Below, piece after piece: positions 30,256-40,974 of a DNA stretch of 64,000 bases. Both the position numbers and the translations under genes were made by a program. The notes beneath the pieces are model-generated. The model was not told the DNA's origin. It ran no database searches and saw only the letters and a program-made list of their open reading frames with translations. The stretch is taken from the NCBI GenBank assembly GCA_023374025.1, contig SIJG01000107.1, forward strand, positions 298,827 through 362,826, read 5' to 3'. Within the stretch, counting starts at the first letter, position 1; each line of letters begins with the position of its first letter. The stretch comes from Heterodera schachtii. Its lineage: Eukaryota; Nematoda; Chromadorea; Rhabditida; Heteroderidae.

Positions 30256-31259
30256 TTAAATTTGATGATTTTCTTTGTCATTATTTTCTTAAAAAATTAT
30301 TACTTTTTTTAAATTATTCTCATTTTCGGAAATTAAGTGACTAAATCAATTTCTTTCTTTCTATACTTTTATTTATCTATTCTATTTGCTATTTTCTTTT
30401 TTCAATTTCCATGATATTTTTAAATGAGTGCAAATTAATTTTGTTATTTTTCTGTCCATTTTCAACATCAAATGTTTTTCCGTTTGTTTGTCGATTTTAT
30501 ACATTTGATAAATTTATATTCATTTTTTTTAGAAATTATATTTATTTCGCAAATATTTTATTAATTTGATCAAAAACCCGGACACAAATGGGCCAGGATC
30601 CGGATTTTATAGTCGTACCCGAACAGATTTCCGGACTAAAAGTAATGTAATCCGTGTCCTGTTTATTTTTTCTAAATATAAAGACAGTAACAGGACTACG
30701 GCCTGGGAAATTTTTTAATGACTGAAAAATTATAAACAAAAAAATGAAATATATGAAAAAAAGATATTTACTAAAAAAATTTAATTTTAATTAATTACTA
30801 GGGATGTCAATTTTATGTAAATATTTTGGACTTTTTTCTTACATATTTTCATTTTTTTTTTTAGATATTTTGAGGATTTTTTAAGGAAATTTTTAGAAAT
30901 CCTCAAAAAAATCCAAATTTCGGCAAATTTTTCATTTTTTACATACCTATTCTGAGAATTTTTGAAAATTTATAGAAATTTCTTGTAAAAAAAATTGAAA
31001 AAACTTGTTTTTGAAAATCTCCTAAAAATAGCAAAAATTAATTGTTAAAATGTTAAAATGTGATTTTAAACCTAATTCTGTCATTTTTATGGCATTTTGT
31101 GCCTATTTAACCCTGTCATACCCAACGGACAAACGACCCATTTTTAAATATTTTGTATTACCGCGATCATCTATTTTGTCCATTTTGTCATTTTCCCAAT
31201 TCAGTCCCAAAATCCATCCCTCTTTTCGTCATTCTTTCTCATTCAGTCATGTCAGTTTT
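30256..31259. other. Intergenic AT-rich sequence with TE-like fragments
   Basis: 30570-30720 is a GC-richer fragment (ACCCGGACACAAATGGGCC...). 30797 begins TAGGGATGTCAATTTTATG with ATGTAAATATT words and looks like one end of another hAT-like MITE. No confident gene. Confidence 0.4.
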
Positions 31260-31484
31260 TATATTTTAATCTTCTGCTGCAGTTCTCCAATATTCTTCCG
31301 CCGATTTCCCAATTTACTTCTTAATAAATATTGGTCCCAGCTTTTGACAACATTTGGACAACACATCTCTGGCCCATCCACAATCGTAATTACCGGAACA
31401 AAAAACAATTCTGAAATTGACGAAATGTATCATTATATACTTCCATATTTGAAAATTGTTCAAAAGAATTTAAAGAGACGCTAA
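31260..31484 (+). CDS. Possible exon of an unrecognised protein
   Basis: The frame from about 31260 to TAA at 31484 ends in PNLLLNKYWSQLLTTFGQHI, then PSTIVITGTKNNSEIDEMYH and LPYLKIVQKNLKRR. The balanced composition of this last part looks coding. The upstream part is hydrophobic and less convincing. I do not recognise a domain, and no partner exon is evident. It could be a fragment of a non-family gene or chance. Confidence 0.25.
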   Translation, partial: YILIFCCSSPIFFRRFPNLLLNKYWSQLLTTFGQHISGPSTIVITGTKNNSEIDEMYHYILPYLKIVQKNLKRR

Positions 31485-31849
31485 AAATTTCTTTTATTGG
31501 GACGGTCCCCCAATTTATGGTTCTGTTGTGTATTTTATTGATTGATGATGTTATCGTTACTAAAAAGATTTATGGCTCTAGCATAAGTTCGGGTTTTTTT
31601 ATGAGCCATTAAAAAAGTTAACAATTGTATCGATTTTCCGGAATTTTGATCGATTTTTCTGATCACTTTTAGTCCCGGAGTCAAAAATTCCGAAAATTGG
31701 CAATAGCAAATCGACCATCGTGGTTTTAAAAATATTCATACAAAATGTTCAAATATTTTCGGATTTTTTTGCGACTAAAACTGGTCGTTTAACCAAATAA
31801 TATAATTAAAAAAGTGATTTTGGGTAATTTTACTCAATAATTTACAGAT

Positions 31850-32040
31850 GATCACTAACATTAATTTCAGAGACCGACGCGACGTTATCCTGCGCGTGAT
31901 TTTGCGTCGTCCCAGTCCGCAATCCCGCATTTTTGGAAATTGCGGGATTTGCGAGATTGCCGGATTTTGCGGGATTAATCCGCGGGACCCTGTCCCACAA
32001 AAAATTTGAGTTCAAATCCCACTGCGCAATCCGCAAATTT
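31850..32040. repeat. GC-rich TE-like fragment (GCGGGATT words)
   Basis: GCGGGATTTGCGAGATTGCC and GCGGGATTAATCCGCGGGAC words, part inverted, in AT-rich surroundings. Similar in style to the other word-repeat elements; no target duplication seen. Confidence 0.4.
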
Positions 32041-32059
32041 TAATTTATTGTCTCTATTT

Positions 32060-32437
32060 CATCATTATTTTAATAAAAATAATAAAATTATTAAAGTAAA
32101 AAATAGATTTGGGTAATCCTACTGACGAGCATTCATCATTTTAAATAATTGCATCATTATTTAATATAATAATAACAAATTATTAAAGTAAAAAATAGAT
32201 TTGGGTAATCCTACTGGTGATCAATCCATCATTATTTAATAAAAATAATAATAAATTACTAAAGTAAAAAATTGATTTGGATAATCCTTCCGATGATAAT
32301 CTCCATTTTAAAGGATTGCATCATTATTTAATAAAATAATAATAAATTATTAAAGTAAAAAATTGATTTGCATAATTCTACTTATGATCATTATATCAAA
32401 CCAATGTTTGCTCCGTTTATAAGGCTGAGTGATTTTA
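32060..32437 (+). promoter_or_regulatory. Class 1 family promoter of locus Q
   Basis: Four modules (GATTTGGGTAATCCTACTGA at 32106, 32208, 32274 and 32365, the later ones degenerate) are followed by the core CTCCGTTTATAAGGCTGAGT at about 32411-32430, about 100 bp before the ATG. Confidence 0.65.
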
Positions 32438-32528
32438 CTTTTCATAATTACTTTTAAATCACCCAAGCAATATTCTTTAATTAAAAAATATTTATTATTT
32501 TTTAAATTTCATTTTTAAGGAAGAAATT

Positions 32529-33953
32529 ATGTATTGTTCTTTTTCTGTATTCCATTTACAATTTATTATTATTCATCATTTTCTAATTCATTTTACAAAT
32601 GCAACTCCATCGGTAGTTAATTTTTCAGGGTAATTAATTTGTCTAATCATTTTTAATTAGGGAGACGACCAAATGCTAATTGCATTTGTGAGAAATGATC
32701 TGAAAATGCAAATCAATGGAAGTTCAGAGAGAAAATATCAGAATCATCTTGGCATTATGCATTTTATGAGAAAGAATTGGCAATGTTCAAAAATTGCGGA
32801 GGAATTTAAAAAATATGAACGCACAAAATGCCAAAAAGATCGAAAATATTTGGACATTTTGTACGAATATTTGTCTAGAGAATATATCAGAATTCCCACA
32901 GTGAAACCAAAATTTGCAATTAAAAATGGACAATTTGAAATTGAAGGCCCAATAATTGATGCCATCTTTATTTTGGCCGAAATTTGGCAATTTTATTTTG
33001 ATGAATTGACTATTAATTTAAGAAACAATAAATTAACCAACATGTTCAATAATCATTTTCAAATAGAATTGTTGAATGAGAAGCGATTGAATTATGAAAC
33101 CAAATTGACAATTAATGAAGAGATTTTGCAATTGGCAATTGACACAGCGAATGAATGGCAAATAAATGAAGGTTTGGAGGGAATAATTCGACACAAATTA
33201 GAAAAAAAATTTGAAGAAAATTTGGGGGAAATATTTAAAAAAACGGTAGAAAATTATTATTGGGTCCCTGACAAAACAACTGGTTACAAATATTTGATGA
33301 TTAATCAACAATGGACATGGGTGGGTTCATTTAATTAAAATATTTTATTATTTTGAAATTTAGGCTGAAGATGCGTTATTTTCTGAGTTTGTGAAAGGAA
33401 AGGCAAAAAATTCAGGGAAATTTTTAGGATGGCTAAAGAATATTCAAATTATTTGTGTCGAAGTAAAGCGGATGAATGCGAAAAAGATAAAATGAAAGAG
33501 CATTTGAAACAAAAATATGAAGCACATCTTGGCGTTATGTATTTAATGCAAAAGAATTGGCACTGTGACAAAATTGAGACGGTTTATGAAGTATTCTGCC
33601 AGGAAAATCGCGAATATTTGGACATTTTATATGAATATTTATTCCGATTATATGCTGAAGGTTTTTTGAATTTTTAATTTATTAAAATTATAATAATATT
33701 TTATTAAGCTAAAAATCCGAAATTGTCGAAACAATTGTCACCATTGATGAAGCCAATATATATACATGGAGGATCAGGACATCAGAAGAAATTAATTGAC
33801 GTTGTCGAAAGACTGAATTTCGTTTTGAAAAATATTTTGGAAAAAAATACATTAGCATTCTACAGTAGTTATGATGATATGTATTTTATAAATAAGGATG
33901 AATTAGAATTTGAAATTAAAGCGAATAAATGTCGCCCACAATTTATGTTATAG
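32529..33953 (+). pseudogene. Locus Q: four-exon family gene, one T deleted, shortened exon 4
   Basis: Exon 1 32529-32612 (28-aa signal peptide, ...HFTNATPS, donor GTAGTT). Exon 2 32661-33320 (220 codons, open; A1 has QCSKIAEEFKKYERTKC with C-x14-C). Exon 3 33364-33660 is one base short: a T run before AGGATGGC has 5 T where others have 6, shifting the frame between AKNSGKFL and MAKEYSNYLCRSKADE. The A2 module after that is open. Exon 4 33709-33953 (KNPKLSKQLSPLMKPIYI...) ends early at NKCRPQFML-stop, with the coiled-coil tail missing. The single homopolymer lesion could be a consensus error, in which case this is a functional short variant. Confidence 0.78.
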
Positions 33954-34356
33954 ATTCTCCATCATATCTATCGGTTAAAAAATTGTGCGAAAATCATTCT
34001 CAGGTTTTTATCAGTTCCCTTTTTTGTCTTTATAAATTTCATTTTTATTTATTTATTTTTTGGATAAATTTTTTAGTAAGTATAAATAATATAATATATA
34101 TATATTTTTTGTTTTGAGAACATTAATTAATGGCTTGGATCGATTTAAATATTACTCAATAAATATAATTTAACTTACCAAAGATTTATAAAAAATAAAT
34201 AAAAATACAATTTATAAACAATTTAAAAAAAGGGAAATGAAAAAAATAAGCAAGAAATGAAAATTTAAAAAAGAAAGAAACATCAGAAAAGAAAAAGGAT
34301 AAAACACGAAAAGAATCAAAAAAGCCTAAACATTTGTGGAAAAGGAAGGAATTTTT
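33954..34356. other. Intergenic between Q and exon 4 at 34.4 kb
   Basis: 34130-34180 (GGCTTGGATCGATTTAAATA...) is the 3' flank of the minus-strand exon 4 and matches, inverted, 16315-16360 next to the LTR fragment. No other gene. Confidence 0.4.
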
Positions 34357-34829
34357 TTTACGAAAATGGCGACGAAATGAAAGTGCCAAATTTATAATCA
34401 TATTCTCTTCCCAGGAGTTCTTTTCCATTTTCATTTGCTGCATTTTCCATTGTTTTTTCCAATTTCGTCTTTTCTTTTGTGGCATTTTTTTTTTTCGTAT
34501 TTTAATACATTTTTTCCATTTTTTGCTCAAATTCTTTATGAAATTTGGCAATTTCAATTCCAATTGCGCTATTGACTGATGAATTTTGCCCACTTTTCTC
34601 TTCATTAATTTCTTTGTTAAATTCCTTTTCGTTTACCAAATTCATCTTACAATTTTCATCAAAATTATCCAATTCATTTTCCCCTTTTTTCCAAAAACAT
34701 TTCGAAATATCATTCAATTTTTGGATAACTTTAATTAAACAATTAGTAGAATAATATTCAATAAATATTGGCTTCACTAATGGTGGCAATTGTTTTGACA
34801 CCTTCGCATTTGCATCTTAATAAATCATA

Positions 34830-35290
34830 ATTATTAGCATATTCATCATTTTCAGCACAAAAAATCACCGATTAAGCACTGTAAAAAGCACCAAATTTTC
34901 CAAATATAGCATGAAAAAAGCACAAAAAGGCAAAATCAACACAAAAAATTGGAAAAAGCCATAAAAATTAAGGGATTAAAGGCACCAAAAATTGAAAAAA
35001 GGCGTCAAAAAACCTTTGCTTGCTTCTGATTCTAAAAAAACCCCCCAAAATAGAAAAAATGGTAATGAGATAAATAATTTTAAAAATTATTTAAGAAAAA
35101 AATAAGACAAATTTCAGAGATGAATTTTTGATAAAAATTTTCTATTTCTCAGGGGTATATTTTGCATTTTTATTGTATTCTTTATTAATTTTTTTATGCT
35201 GCAAAATGTGCACTCTAATAATTTTTATCTATATACATATTGTACAAATTCAATTCTGTGAGTCCCTTTTTTAAAAATTATTATTAAGTC
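34830..35290. repeat. Word-repeat element (AAAAAGCACAAAAA), inverted copy of 15.6-15.85 kb
   Basis: Begins GATTAAGCACTGTAAAAAGC with reiterated GCACAAAAA words. The outer parts (34815-34880 and 35260-35300) match 15840-15880 and 15610-15660 in reverse complement. Confidence 0.5.
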
Positions 35291-35299
35291 GAGGGAATT

Positions 35300-35348
35300 G
35301 CAAGTTATTGGGGAGAGATAGCGAGAGTGAGAGAGATAGCGAGAGAGA

Positions 35349-35386
<38 letters not shown>

Positions 35387-35700
35387 TACAGAGAGAGAGA
35401 GGGAGAGAGAGAGAGAGTTAGAGAGAGCGAGATAGTGAGAGAGAGATAGAGAGTGGAGAGATACACAGACAGTGAGAAGGAAGAAGAGAGCGCGATAGAT
35501 GAGAGATGAAAAAACTAAGAAATTCGAGAAGAAAACAGGGAGAGAGAGATAGATGAAGAAAATGCGCAAGAATCAGAGAGAGAGAATATAATAAAGGAGT
35601 ATAGAAAAATAGGGGGAAGATAGAAGAGAAGGAAAAGAGAAGACAGACAGCCGAGAAAGAGTAAAAATTAAGAGAGAAAAAAAAGAGATGAGAGAAATGA
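35300..35700. repeat. GA-rich microsatellite
   Basis: (GA)n/(GAGAGA)n with scattered substitutions over about 400 bp; the complement reads as CT. Counterpart of the CT tract at 15560-15606 in the inverted duplicate. Frames across it are low-complexity. Confidence 0.9.
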
Positions 35701-35794
35701 GTGGAATGGAGCATTAATTAAATTCATTATCAATTTTTTAAGTTATTTTAAAATTAATAATAAATGAAATTCCGAAATAATCTAAAATTATAAC

Positions 35795-36415
35795 TAGGGA
35801 TCATTTATTTATGTAAGAAAAATCGCGAAATATGTAAATAAAATATGTATAAAAAACACTGAAATATGTATGAAATATGTACAAAAATCCAGAAATATGT
35901 ACTAAAATATGTAAATAAAATTTTTTAAATGGTGATTTTTTGGAAAAAAATTCTTTCTAAAGGGTGAAATAGGCACAAATTGCCATAAAAATGACCTAAA
36001 TAGGCTTAAAATTATCTTTTAGTAATTTAAAAATTAATTTTTGGTATTCGATTTTGGAAAAAAAAACTATTTTTTGGGGCACATTTTCAAAAAAAAATTT
36101 TGCTTTTCGCAAAAAATTTCTATAAATTCTCAAAATTTTTGAAAAAAATTGCGAAATTTTGGATTTTTTGGGGGTGTTTCATAAAAAAATTCCCTAAAAA
36201 TTCTCAAAAAATGCAAAATATGTACGAAAAAATGCGAAAAAGTCCAAAATATATATCTAAATATGTACATATGTAATATGTAGAAAATCCGAAAATATGT
36301 AAATAAAAGTCCTAACTTTTGTTCGCAAACACAAAAAAGAAAGTGTTTTTCCTACTAATTAGACTATGGAGAATCCAGGAAAAAAACATGTATTTACATA
36401 AAAAAATGATCCCTA
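35795..36415. mobile_element. hAT-like MITE with perfect 8-bp target duplication (621 bp), intron 3 of R2
   Basis: Termini TAGGGATCATTTATTTATG (35795) and, inverted, TAGGGATCATTTTTTTATG (ending 36415). Flanks are identical ATTATAAC at 35787-35794 and 36416-36423. Internally it reiterates AAATATGTACAAAAA/ATATGTAAATAAA words. It sits 5 bp from the exon 3 donor of R2 without damaging it. Confidence 0.85.
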
Positions 36416-37699
36416 ATTATAACAAACCTTCAACATACAATCGGAAAAAATATTCATATAAAATGTCCAAATATTTGCCGTGTTTTTGGCATTCTGTCCG
36501 TTCACATTCTTCAAATTCAGGTGCTATTTTGTCAAAGTGCCATTTTTTTCTCATTAAATAAATAATGCCAAGATGGGCTTTAAATCTTTTTTTAAAATGC
36601 TCTTTCATTTTTTTCGTTTCAGAAATTCCTAAATTGATCAGTAGATGATCATAATCATAAAGATTTCCATTCGCTTTCAATTGAAATAAATAATTTGAAT
36701 ATTCTTTTGCCATCCTAAAAAATTTCTCAAAATTTGAGAATTTTTTCTCAGAATTTGTCACTTGTCCTTTAATATAAGCAGAAAATAATGCATCATAAGT
36801 CTAAATTTTAAATTTCAATAATTATCATTTGAATATTAAATCTCACCCATATCCATTGATCATCTAATTCCAATTCCAAAATTATGGAATGTTTGTCATA
36901 ATTTATGTCATTAACTTTTTGGGCCCTTTCTTCCGCTTTTTTAAATATTACCTCCAGATTTTCTTCAAATTTTTGTCGAATTATTCCGTCAACACTTTCA
37001 TTTTTCGGATATTCTTTCGCTGTGTCAATTGCCAATTGCAAAATCATTTCATTAATTGGCAATTTGTATTCATTATTTAATTTTATTCCATAATTCAATC
37101 TCTTCTCATTTGACAATTTTGGTTCATAATTCTCAATAAATAATTTGTTTAATTTATATTCATATTCTTGTCCCTCCCATTTATCAAAATAAAATTTCAA
37201 AATTTTGGTCAGACAATTCACCACACAAATTATTGGTCCTTCAATTTCAATTTCCCTTTTAAGCACAAATTTTGGCTTCACTGTTGGAATTCCGGCGTAT
37301 TCTCTGTGTAAATATTCATATAAAATGTCAAAATATTTACGATATTTTTGACATTCTGTCCGTTCATATTCTTCAAATTCCTCCCCAATTTTCTCACAGT
37401 GCCAATTCTTTCTCATAAAATACATAATGCCAAGATGTGTTTCATATTTTTGCATTGAATATTCACTAATTTGAATATTCGGATGGCCTTTCATAAAAGC
37501 AATTAGCATATCGTCCTCAACCTAATTAATTGAAATGAATTACTTTAATTAATTTCCAAACTAATTAACTCACCGATGGAATTGCATTTGAAAATGGAAT
37601 TATAAATAGATGAGAGATAATAGTAAAAAAAGGAAGTATAAAAACATAATTAAACAACATTATGTCTTCCTTTATTAAAATATAAATCAATTTAAAAAA

Positions 37700-38070
37700 T
37701 TAAGAAGTAATTTTCCGTTTTTTGGGCCCGAGATTCCGATTTCTTAGGGTACTTCATCTCTGGTAAGCTGCAGGGTTGTTCCGGGACGAGAAAAATATCG
37801 GGTCTAGATTCGGACATTTTCATTTTATCAGATTAGGGCCCTTCTAACCAGGACATTTCCGATAAATTAGGATACATCCGAACCTGCTTTAAAATGAATT
37901 TAAGTTTGAAAAAAAAAGACAAAAAATTTTGATTTCATTGAATACGATCGTTTCAAAAAAATTTTTAACATAAGTTCTTATTTTTCCCGAAAACCGACCC
38001 AAAATCATTTCGGGTTTCGGGACGAGAAAAATTTCGGGATTCGGTTTTCGGGACCAAATTTCTGGTTTTA
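37700..38070. repeat. CCGGGACGAG TE-like block in R2 upstream region
   Basis: CAGGGTTGTTCCGGGACGAG at about 37771 and GGGTTTCGGGACGAGAAAAA at about 38010 bracket a hAT-like fragment. The same block is present, inverted, at 60750-61050 upstream of locus R, so it is part of the R2/R duplication. Confidence 0.5.
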
Positions 38071-38240
38071 ATTAAAGCCAACGAAAACAATGAAAATTAT
38101 CAAACACAAAAATAGTGAATATTTTAAATTAAATTTATTAATTTAAAACAATAATATTATTTAATTCAATTTATTCCATTTTCTAAAAGGTATTTCAAAC
38201 TGTGAGTAAGGTAAATTATAAAAAATAAAAATATAGCAAT

Positions 38241-38510
38241 CATACTGCCTTTTTAAATTGAATAAAAATTGGATTTAAAATGGGGAATAACATCAGTAGG
38301 ATTTTCCAAATTAATTTTTTTCTTTCATATAATTGCATATATTAAATAATAACGCAATATGATTACCCAAATCTGTTTTTTATTTAAGGTAATTTATTAC
38401 TATTTGATTAAAAAATAATGCAATTTTTTAAAATGGTGAATGCTCGACGGAAGAATTATCCCAATTCATTTTTTAATTATATATTTTAATTATTTTATTA
38501 AATCAGACAT
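38241..38510 (-). promoter_or_regulatory. Class 1 family promoter of locus R2
   Basis: Minus-strand core TTCAATTTAAAAAGGCAGTA at 38263-38244. Two to three modules upstream (TCCTACTGATGTTATTCCCC; CAGATTTGGGTAATCATATT; TTCTTCCGTCGAGCATTCAC). The core-to-ATG distance is about 580 bp, as in locus R. Confidence 0.55.
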
Positions 38511-38961
38511 GAAATAATTAATTAAAATGGTAAATGTTCATAATAATTGGTTTAGTCGAACCTGAAGTTCCCTTTTTGTTCGGTCACCCATTTAAATGGG
38601 CTTACACCTCAGACAGAACAATTATATTAAATAATGGGGTTTTTTTTTTAAATTTTACTAAAAATTGTCATAAAGGGAGAGTTGAAAATTTTTCATATTT
38701 TTTATATATCTCACAATGAAAATCTCAATTTCCTTAAAATATTAAAATTTTAAAAGCACTGCCTTAGCAAATGGTATTTGAGTTGAAAGTGATTAGAGGG
38801 AATGGGCAGTCAAAAAACGAGACTGGAAACGGGACGGAATTCCCGGCTTTTCCCGCAAGGGTCCCGTTACCACCAATCTCTAAAAATGATATGCATTTAA
38901 ATAAATATTTGCTTCATTGTTTAAAATGATAATAATATTTTTGGATAATCATATTACGTCA
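38361..38961 (+). repeat. Left arm of a ~600-bp near-perfect inverted repeat
   Basis: Runs from GATTACCCAAATCTGTTTTT to TTTTTGGATAATCAT. It matches the reverse complement of 40170-40763 almost base for base. It contains distal class 1 modules, the AGTCGAACCTGAAGTTCCC module and the GGTGGTAAC repeat. The arms flank pseudogene T (spacer about 1.2 kb). Confidence 0.85.
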
Positions 38962-39105
38962 TTATTTAATATAATATGCAAATTATATGAAGTAAAAAAT
39001 AGATTTGGATAATCCTACTGAAGGTCAATCATTTTTTTAAATAATTGCATCATTATTTAATATTAATAATAATATACAAATTATATAAGTAAAATAGATT
39101 TGCAA
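38935..39105 (+). promoter_or_regulatory. Class 1 modules upstream of pseudogene T, core missing
   Basis: Two modules with AGATTTGGATAATCCTACTG run to AGATTTGC, then jump directly to sequence that normally lies downstream of the TATA core (ATACCTTTTAGAAAATAGAA). The core promoter appears to have been deleted. Confidence 0.5.
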
Positions 39106-39413
39106 TACCTTTTAGAAAATAGAATTATTTAGTTAATTAAATAAAATATAATATTTTGCATTAAATAAAACATTATTTCTTTAATTCAATGGAATAGTTA
39201 TTTTGATTAATAAATTTAAATAAAATTATTTATTTTTTCGGTTATCCACAAGAAAATTCCCAGCTTACCAGCAGAGATGAAGTTAGTCCCTAATAATCCG
39301 GAACTAGTGATATCGGGCCCAAAAACGGATTTTAATAAATTAATATTTAATTTCTTTTTCTTTTTCTTTTTTTTATACTTATTTGATAATTTTTATTTTA
39401 ATAAAGGGGTATA

Positions 39414-40145
39414 ATGATGTTTAATTATGTTTTTATAATTCCCCTTTTTACTATTATTTCTCATCATTTTATAATTCCATTTTCAAATGCAATTCCATTG
39501 GTGGGTTAATTAATTAGTGCAATTAATCTAATAATCCATTTTAATTAATTAGGCTGAGGGCAATATGCTAATTGTTGTTATGAAAGGCTACCCGAATATC
39601 CAAATCATGAAGCCAAACTTTTTGTTTAAGAACAAATTGAAATTAAAGGACCAATAATGTCTGGCCAAAATTTGGCAATTTTATTTTCAATCATTTTGGA
39701 GTAGCTATAGCAAGTATAAATTAAACATAATGATCAAATATTATGTTGAACCAAAATTGTTGAATGTGGAGAGAATGAATTATGAATTTAAATTAAAAAA
39801 TGAACAAAAATTGTCAATTAATGAAATGATTTTACAATTGGCAATTGACACAGCGAATAAATACCCGAAAAATGAAAATTGGACAGAATAATTCGACAAA
39901 ATTTGAAAAAATCTGGAGGTAATGTTTAAAAAAGCGGAAGAAAGGGCCCAAAAAGTTAATGACATAAATTATGATATACATTCCATAATTTTGGAATTGG
40001 AATTCGATGATCAATGGATATGGGTGAGATTTAACACACAAATGATAATTATTGAATACAAAATTTAGACTTAAGACGCTTTATTTTATGCATGTGTTAA
40101 AGGACAAGTGACAAATTCTGCGAAAAATTTTTCTAATTTTGAGTA
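39414..40145 (+). pseudogene. Locus T: family pseudogene between the palindrome arms
   Basis: Exon 1 39414-39500 is an intact signal peptide (MMFNYVFIIPLFTIIS...FSNAIPL, donor GTGGGT). Exon 2 starts at 39553 (AEGNMLIVVMKGYPNIQI), but the whole A1 module is deleted (IQI joins MKPNFLFK). A frameshift follows. B1 remnants continue to TGG at about 40021 with a normal donor. Exon 3 (from about 40068: TXDALFYACVKGQVTN) breaks off at about 40145, just before the right arm of the inverted repeat. Confidence 0.75.
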
Positions 40146-40169
40146 TTTTTTTATGAATATTTGGACATT

Positions 40170-40763
40170 TTAATGATTATCCAAAAATATTATTATCATT
40201 TTAAACAATGAAGCAAATATTTATTTAAATGCATATCATTTTTAGAGATTGGTGGTAACGGGACCCTTGCGGGAAAAGCCGGGAATTCCGTCCCGTTTCC
40301 AGTCTCGTTTTTTGACTGCCCATTCCCTCTAATCACTTTCAACTCAAATACCATTTGCTAAGGCAGTGCTTTTAAAATTTTAATATTTTAAGGAAATTGA
40401 GATTTTCATTGTGAGATATATAAAAAATATGAAAAATTTTCAACTCTCCCTTTATGACAATTTTTAGTAAAATTTAAAAAAAAACCCATTATTTAATATA
40501 ATTGTTCTGTCTGAGGTGTAAGCCCATTTAAATGGGTGACCGAACAAAAAGGGAACTTCAGGTTCGACTAAACCAATTATTATGAACATTTACCATTTTA
40601 ATTAATTATTTCATGTCTGATTTAATAAAATAATTAAAATATATAATTAAAAAATGAATTGGGATAATTCTTCCGTCGAGCATTCACCATTTTAAAAAAT
40701 TGCATCATTTTTTAATCAAATAGTAATAAATTACCTTAAATAAAAAACAGATTTGGGTAATTC
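40170..40763 (-). repeat. Right arm of the ~600-bp inverted repeat
   Basis: Reverse complement of 38361-38961. Its outer end carries the class 1 modules of locus U, as the left arm carries those of R2. Confidence 0.85.
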
Positions 40764-40830
40764 TTCCGGTGATTATTCATAATTTCAAATCCAATTTTTG
40801 CTCTGTTTATAAGGCTGTGTTATTTTCCAT
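40640..40830 (+). promoter_or_regulatory. Class 1 family promoter of locus U
   Basis: Two modules (TTCTTCCGTCGAGCATTCAC and CAGATTTGGGTAATTCTTCC) and the core CTCTGTTTATAAGGCTGTGT at 40801-40820. The core lies about 155 bp before the ATG at 40975. Confidence 0.6.
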
Positions 40831-40974
40831 TTTTCATTTTATAATTATTTTTATTATAAAAAGTTTATATTCGTCATTTTCAAATAAAAATATTTTTAAA
40901 ATTACTTTTATGTAAATAAATTGCAACAATAATTAAAGGAATAATTTTCATTTCTTTTTTTATAGGAAAATATA

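Larger units (their letters stand above)
34357..37660 (-). pseudogene. Locus R2: four-exon family gene, inverted duplicate of locus R, nonsense in a distant exon 4
   Basis: Exon 1 37660-37574 (29-aa signal peptide, ...PFSNAIPS). Exon 2 37521-36847 (225 codons), whose protein is identical over its length to locus R. Exon 3 36800-36428 (open). The next same-strand exon 4 is 34815-34357, 1.6 kb away. It starts DANAKVSKQLPPLVKPIFIE with a correct acceptor and phase, and is open except for TAA at 34504-34502 (KMEKMY-stop, where others have YENAKEN). The 1.6-kb intron 3 is filled by a MITE (35795-36415), a GA tract and a word-repeat element. Exons 1-3 are undamaged. Whether exon 4 truly belongs to this gene is inference. 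Confidence 0.7.
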
